Below are positions 59,597-64,000 of a DNA stretch of 64,000 nucleotides, one piece after another (the stretch's first letter is position 1; each line of letters opens with the position of its first letter). Location of the stretch: assembly GCF_900187885.1 (NCBI RefSeq), contig NZ_FYEK01000002.1:1-64000 (forward strand). The letters are read 5' to 3'. Under the pieces are notes generated by a model. The model had not been told where the DNA came from. It saw nothing but the letters and a program-made list of their open reading frames with translations, and searched no databases. Position numbers and translations under genes: made by a program. The stretch is from Thermoflexus hugenholtzii JAD2 (GTDB lineage Bacteria > Chloroflexota > Anaerolineae > Thermoflexales > Thermoflexaceae).

Positions 59597-62236
59597 ATGG
59601 ACGCGCGACGGTTCGGCTTCATCATCGGGGTGATCGCCCTGATCTTCGGGGCGGCAGTGGCCCTGGGATACGGACGGTATCCCGCGGCGGTGATCCTCGT
59701 CAGCATGCTGGCCACCACCATCCGGGTCTCTACCCCTTTGGTGCTGGGAGCCCTCTCCGGGATCTTCTGCGAGCGCAGCGGGGTGGTTAACATCGCCATC
59801 GAGGGGATGATGCTCACCGCGGCCTTCACCGGCTTCACAGCTTCCCTTTACATCTACGATGCCGGCGCGCCCGGCATGGTGGCGCTGCTCCTGGGCGTGC
59901 TGGTGGCCATCTTGAGCGGGGCGCTCCTGGGCCTGCTCCACGCCGTCCTCTCGATCACGTATAAGACCGATCAGATCATCAGCGGGACGGTGATCAACAT
60001 CCTGGCGGTGGGGATCACCGGCTACCTGAACCGCCAGCTGTTCTTCGGCGGTCAGATGCCCCACTCCCCCGGCGTGCTCCCCCGCATCTCCCTCCCGGTG
60101 CTCTCGGAGCTCCCCCTGGTGGGGAGCATCTTCAGTCAGCAGCCCATCACCTGGCTAGCCCCCCTCCTGGTCCTGGCCGTCCACATCCTGCTTTTCCATA
60201 CTGTCTGGGGGCTGCGCACCCGAGCGGTGGGGGAGCATCCTCGGGGGGCGGACACCCTGGGCATCGATGTGATCCGCATGCGCTATATCAATGTGATCCT
60301 GGGTGGGGCGATGGCCGGGCTGGCGGGGGCCTACTTCACCCTGGAGTCGGTGCCGGCCTTCGAGCCGTTGATGACCAACGGCCGGGGCTTCATCTCCCTG
60401 GCGGCGATGATCTTCGGGAACTGGACCCCCTTCGGGGCGTGGGCGGCCACGCTGCTGTTCGGGGCGGCCCAGGCCCTGCAGGCCAACGCCCAGCAGTTCG
60501 AGTTCCCCGCCCCCTCCCAGTTCGTGGGGATGGTGCCCTACGTGATGACCATGCTGGTGCTCACCGGCATCGTCGGCCGCACCATCCCGCCGGCGGCGGA
60601 CGGACAGCCGTATGAGCGCGAGGCGCTGCCGCCTCGCCGTCGGACCCAGCGCCCGGCGGCCCTGCCCTTCTCCGCCGATGGGGAGATCCTTCAGGCGGTC
60701 GGGATCGTCAAGCGGTTCCCCGGGGTGGTGGCCAACGACCACGTGAACTTCTCCCTGCGCCGGGGCGAGATCCACGCCATCCTGGGGGAGAACGGGGCCG
60801 GCAAGACCACCCTGATGAACATCCTCTACGGCCTGTATCATCCGGACGAAGGCGAGATCTACGTGAAGGGGCAGCCGGTGGAGCTGCGCCGGCCGAACGA
60901 CGCCATCCGCCTGGGGATCGGGATGGTCCACCAGCACTTCATGCTGGTGCCGGTGTTCACCGTGGCCGAGAACATCATCCTGGGCCAGGAGGTCCGCCGC
61001 GGCCCCTTCCTGGATCTGCGCCGGGCGGTTCAGGAGGTGCGGGAGCTCTCCCGCCGCTACGGCCTGGAGGTAGACCCGGAGGCCCTGGTGAAGGACCTAC
61101 CGGTGGGCGTCCAGCAACGGGTGGAGATCCTCAAGGCCCTTTACCGCAACGCCGACATCCTGATCCTGGACGAGCCCACGGCGGTGCTGACGCCCCAGGA
61201 GACCGAGGAGCTGTTCCGGGTCATGCGTCACCTGCAGCGGCAGGGGGTCTCCATCATCTTCATCACCCACAAACTGAAAGAAGTGCTGGCGGTGGCGGAC
61301 CGCATCACGGTGCTCCGGAACGGGCGGGTGGTGGGCGTGCTGACGCCGGAGGAGGCGGACGAGGCCCACCTGGCCGCGATGATGGTCGGGCGTGAGGTGA
61401 TGCTGACGGTGGAGAAAGCCCCCGCACGGCCCGGGGAGGAGGTCCTGCGGGTGGAGGATCTGCGGGTGCGGGACGACCGGGGGGCGCTGGCGGTGGATGG
61501 AGTGAGCTTCTCCGTGCGCGCCGGCGAGATCCTGGGGATCGCGGGGGTGCAAGGGAACGGACAGACCGAGCTGATCGAGGCTCTGGTGGGGTTGCGCCCC
61601 GTCTCCGGCGGCCGGGTGTTCCTGCTTGGGGAGGAGGTGACCGGCCGTCCGCCCCGGGCCCTGATCGACCGCGGGATGGCGCACATCCCGGAGGATCGGC
61701 AGAAGCACGGCCTGGTGCTGCCTTACTCCGTCGCCGACAACCTGGTTCTGAACGCTTATGACCGCCTGCCCTTCGCCCGGGGCCTCCAGCGGCAGCCCCA
61801 GGCGATCCTGGAACACGCTCGCCGTCTCATCGCCCTTTATGACATTCGGACCCCGAGCCCCTACATGCCTGTCCGCAACCTCTCCGGCGGCAACCAGCAG
61901 AAGGTGATCGCCGCCCGGGAGCTGTCCCGGCCCATCCGGCTGCTGGTGGCCAACCAGCCCACCCGGGGGCTCGACGTGGGGGCCACCGAATACATCCATC
62001 GCAAGATCGTGGAGATGCGGGACCAGGGGGTGGCCGTGCTCCTGGTCTCCACGGAGCTGGACGAGATCTTCTCCCTATCCGATCGGATCGCGGTGATGTA
62101 TCGGGGGCGCATTGTGGCCGTCCTGGAGGCGGCGGAGGCCACGCTGCAGCAGGTGGGCCTGCTGATGGCCGGGGTGCTCCCGGCCCCCGCGCGGACGGAC
62201 GGGGAACGCCCCGCCGCCCAAACCCTTGCCGGATGA
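59597..62236 (+). CDS. Fused ABC permease plus double ATPase, nucleoside type
   Basis: 879 residues from ATG 59597; an upstream ATG at 59552 is possible but adds an uncharged-helix-free tail. Residues 1-330 are the smaller permease (TIRVSTPLVLGALSGIFCERSGVVNIAIEGMM, KTDQIISGTVINILAVG, MRYINVILGGAMAGLAGAYF). A 40-residue basic linker (EALPPRRRTQRPAALPF) leads without a stop into two ATPase halves: GENGAGKTT near 397 with LPVGVQQRVEIL and LDEPTAVLTPQE, then a second half with degenerate GVQGNGQTEL near 651, LSGGNQQKVIAAREL near 762 and NQPTRGLDVGA. These two proteins are normally separate genes (NupQ and NupO types). The in-frame fusion is unusual. Confidence 0.9.
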   Translation: MDARRFGFIIGVIALIFGAAVALGYGRYPAAVILVSMLATTIRVSTPLVLGALSGIFCERSGVVNIAIEGMMLTAAFTGFTASLYIYDAGAPGMVALLLGVLVAILSGALLGLLHAVLSITYKTDQIISGTVINILAVGITGYLNRQLFFGGQMPHSPGVLPRISLPVLSELPLVGSIFSQQPITWLAPLLVLAVHILLFHTVWGLRTRAVGEHPRGADTLGIDVIRMRYINVILGGAMAGLAGAYFTLESVPAFEPLMTNGRGFISLAAMIFGNWTPFGAWAATLLFGAAQALQANAQQFEFPAPSQFVGMVPYVMTMLVLTGIVGRTIPPAADGQPYEREALPPRRRTQRPAALPFSADGEILQAVGIVKRFPGVVANDHVNFSLRRGEIHAILGENGAGKTTLMNILYGLYHPDEGEIYVKGQPVELRRPNDAIRLGIGMVHQHFMLVPVFTVAENIILGQEVRRGPFLDLRRAVQEVRELSRRYGLEVDPEALVKDLPVGVQQRVEILKALYRNADILILDEPTAVLTPQETEELFRVMRHLQRQGVSIIFITHKLKEVLAVADRITVLRNGRVVGVLTPEEADEAHLAAMMVGREVMLTVEKAPARPGEEVLRVEDLRVRDDRGALAVDGVSFSVRAGEILGIAGVQGNGQTELIEALVGLRPVSGGRVFLLGEEVTGRPPRALIDRGMAHIPEDRQKHGLVLPYSVADNLVLNAYDRLPFARGLQRQPQAILEHARRLIALYDIRTPSPYMPVRNLSGGNQQKVIAARELSRPIRLLVANQPTRGLDVGATEYIHRKIVEMRDQGVAVLLVSTELDEIFSLSDRIAVMYRGRIVAVLEAAEATLQQVGLLMAGVLPAPARTDGERPAAQTLAG

Positions 62237-62278
62237 GCGAGGGCACGCATCGATGTTCGATCCCGGCAGGAGGCGGAG

Positions 62279-63607
62279 ATGAAGCGGATTTGCGTGATCG
62301 GAGCCGGCTACGTCGGATTGACCACCGCGGCTTGCCTGGCGGACCTGGGCAATCGGGTGGCGTGCGTGGATATCAATGAGGAAAAGATCGCCATGCTGCA
62401 GGAAGGCCGGCTCCCCATCTTCGAGCCAGGGCTGGAAGAGATCGTCCGCCGCAACATGAAGGCGAGCCGCCTTTCCTTCACGACCTCATATGAGGAAGGC
62501 ATCAACGGCCTGCCGGCGGAGTTCGTCTTCATCGCCGTGGGGACCCCCGAGGGGGTGGACGGAGAGGCAGATTTGCGGTATGTGCGCATGGCCGCGGAGC
62601 GCATCGGGGAGGTGATGGACCATCCCCTCATCATCGTCAACAAGAGCACGGTGCCGGTGGGGACCGGAGATTGGGTGGCAGACATCGTGCGCAGCCGCCA
62701 GCGCCAGCCCATTCCCTTCTGGGTGGTCTCCAACCCCGAGTTCCTGCGGGAGGGGTCAGCGGTTTACGACTTCATGAACCCCGATCGCATCGTCCTGGGC
62801 TCGCTGGATCGGGAAGCAGCGGAGAAGGTAGCCCAGCTGTATCTGCCCCTGCGCAGCACCATCATGATCACCGACCTGCGCACCGCCGAGATGATCAAAT
62901 ACGCCTCCAACGCCTTCCTGGCCACCAAAATCTCCTTCATCAACGAGATCGCCAACATCTGCGAGGCCCTGGGGGCCGATGTGAAGGAGGTGGCGGCCGG
63001 CATGGGCTATGACAAGCGCATCGGCCGCGCCTTCCTGGACGCCGGGGTGGGGTGGGGGGGCTCATGCTTCCCTAAGGACGTCAAGGCCCTCATTCACATG
63101 GCCGTCGTCCACGGGTGTCATCCGCAGCTGTTGCAGGCGGTGGTGGAGATCAACCGGGATCAGCGGCGGCGGGTGGTGTGGAAACTAAAGGAGATCCTGG
63201 AGGATCTGCGGGGCATGGTGATCGGGCTGCTGGGGCTGGCCTTTAAGCCGAACACCGATGACATCCGGGAGGCCCCGGCCCTGGAGATCGCGGGGCTGCT
63301 CCTCCGGGAGGGGGCTGTCGTGCGGGCCTACGATCCGGTCGCCATGCCCAACGCCGCGCGGGTCCTGCCCCAGGTGATCATGTGCGCCGATCCCTACGAG
63401 CTGGCCGAGGGCGCCGACGCCCTGGTGGTGGTGACGGACTGGAACGAGTTCAAGCATCTGGATCTCCCGCGCATCAAGCAGCTCATGCGGCGGCCGGTGA
63501 TCATCGACGGCCGTAACATCTATGAGCCCGAGATGATGCGCGAGCTGGGCTTCATCTACCGGGGGATCGGCCGGGGGTATAATCGGACAGGATCGGATCG
63601 CGAATAG
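62279..63607 (+). CDS. ugd: UDP-glucose/GDP-mannose dehydrogenase family protein
   Basis: 442 residues, ATG 62279 behind AGGAGGCGGAG. The N-terminal NAD fold begins [32 protein letters not shown] (GAGYVG at 8-13); [15 protein letters not shown] and [13 protein letters not shown] follow. The catalytic cysteine is C263 in [18 protein letters not shown]. The C-terminal part ([33 protein letters not shown]) closes the active site. It oxidises a nucleotide sugar, most often UDP-glucose to UDP-glucuronate, for surface polymers. It follows the ABC transporter by 42 bp but is functionally closer to the glycan genes. UDP-glucose versus GDP-mannose or UDP-ManNAc specificity is not certain. Confidence 0.95.
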   Translation: MKRICVIGAGYVGLTTAACLADLGNRVACVDINEEKIAMLQEGRLPIFEPGLEEIVRRNMKASRLSFTTSYEEGINGLPAEFVFIAVGTPEGVDGEADLRYVRMAAERIGEVMDHPLIIVNKSTVPVGTGDWVADIVRSRQRQPIPFWVVSNPEFLREGSAVYDFMNPDRIVLGSLDREAAEKVAQLYLPLRSTIMITDLRTAEMIKYASNAFLATKISFINEIANICEALGADVKEVAAGMGYDKRIGRAFLDAGVGWGGSCFPKDVKALIHMAVVHGCHPQLLQAVVEINRDQRRRVVWKLKEILEDLRGMVIGLLGLAFKPNTDDIREAPALEIAGLLLREGAVVRAYDPVAMPNAARVLPQVIMCADPYELAEGADALVVVTDWNEFKHLDLPRIKQLMRRPVIIDGRNIYEPEMMRELGFIYRGIGRGYNRTGSDRE

Positions 63608-63668
63608 CCAGAGCAGGTCGTCTTCTTTCACGCTCGGCTGCGTTCCGAACAGGGCAAAAGGGGCGGTT

Positions 63669-64000
63669 ATGGCCTCAGCCCCCTCGCGCCGGGTTGATCC
63701 CTCGGGGACTCAGGATGATACAAGAGCCCGCCGATTGATCCGGCTGGCTGTTTCCTTCCTGTTTTCTATCCTCCTGAATTCTTACACGTGGACGCTTGAT
63801 CCTCAGCCAGCCTCTCCTTCATCCGAAGGGCCTGCCTCTCATCCTGCGGATCCGGCCCCGCCGCCGGGACGGTCCTTCGCTTCCCTGGCAGAGTTCTGGG
63901 CCGGTCAGGCGGAGTGGATCCTGGAGGTCCCGGATACGGGACTTCCGTTGGGGGAATCCGATACGGTCTGGCGCGGCGGCTTAGAATTCTGGTCCTATCT
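63669..64000 (+). CDS. N-terminus of an exported protein of unknown function (partial)
   Basis: An open frame from ATG 63669 to the window edge, 110 codons, preceded by AAAAGGGGCGG. It opens MASAPSRRVDPSGTQDDTRA, then a hydrophobic anchor (LIRLAVSFLFSILL), then a Pro/Ser/Ala-rich linker and a soluble part with FASLAEFWAGQAEWILEVPD and LPLGESDTVWRGGLEFW. Start, signal anchor and linker indicate a surface protein on the outer side of the membrane. I recognise no domain in the visible part. It lies 61 bp downstream of the sugar dehydrogenase. Confidence 0.65.
   Translation, partial: MASAPSRRVDPSGTQDDTRARRLIRLAVSFLFSILLNSYTWTLDPQPASPSSEGPASHPADPAPPPGRSFASLAEFWAGQAEWILEVPDTGLPLGESDTVWRGGLEFWSY

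Overview
The window reads as chromosomal DNA of a GC-rich, probably thermophilic Chloroflexota bacterium (Anaerolineae/Thermoflexia-like). This is inferred from the GC content, a GH57 glucanotransferase beside glgC/glgA, a beta' subunit with a long coiled-coil insertion, and a very large set of membrane glycosyltransferases that carry a C-terminal sandwich-like module. I could run no search, so the taxonomy is an inference. Almost every base is coding. I saw no tRNA, rRNA, IS element, prophage or CRISPR array.

Layout. 1-1300 (minus): start of a lipoprotein, probably a sugar-binding protein, behind a LacI-type regulator with a consensus promoter and an operator palindrome. 1577-3885 (plus): TPP riboswitch, cytX (frameshifted) and tenA, a thiamine-precursor salvage unit. 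3896-6652 (minus): a PhnDCE-type ABC importer. 6811-12030 (plus): flippase, GT87, GT4 and a GT-C-like protein, an envelope-glycan operon. 12037-17190 (minus): glgA, glgC and a GH57 glucanotransferase for glycogen metabolism. 17488-19530 (plus): a fused ChlI-ChlD-type chelatase protein.

19593-44500 (plus): about 25 kb holding eleven large polytopic genes (one now broken in two), all GT-C/ArnT/PTPS-related/YfhO-like. They have short gaps or ATGA overlaps and repeated copies of the same C-terminal module. They probably build or decorate a surface glycan or glycolipid using polyprenyl-phosphate sugars. The flippase operon upstream and the UDP-sugar dehydrogenase at 62279 fit the same theme.

44502-64000: housekeeping genes. 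metG lies behind a promoter, a putative Met-containing leader peptide and an intrinsic terminator. A phosphoribosyltransferase and a SpoU methyltransferase are convergent. On the minus strand are infC-rpmI-rplT, with infC apparently starting at ATT, and three small envelope or unknown genes. rpoC stands alone with its own promoter and a long leader holding a terminator-like hairpin. An exonuclease-DinG helicase follows, then a nucleoside-type ABC transporter in which one permease is fused to the double ATPase, a UDP-glucose dehydrogenase, and the start of an exported protein cut by the window edge.

The points most worth a second look are the metG leader, the rpoC leader, the permease-ATPase fusion, the DinG with both an exonuclease domain and Fe-S cysteines, the broken GT gene at 19593-21034, and the GT cluster with its shared module.
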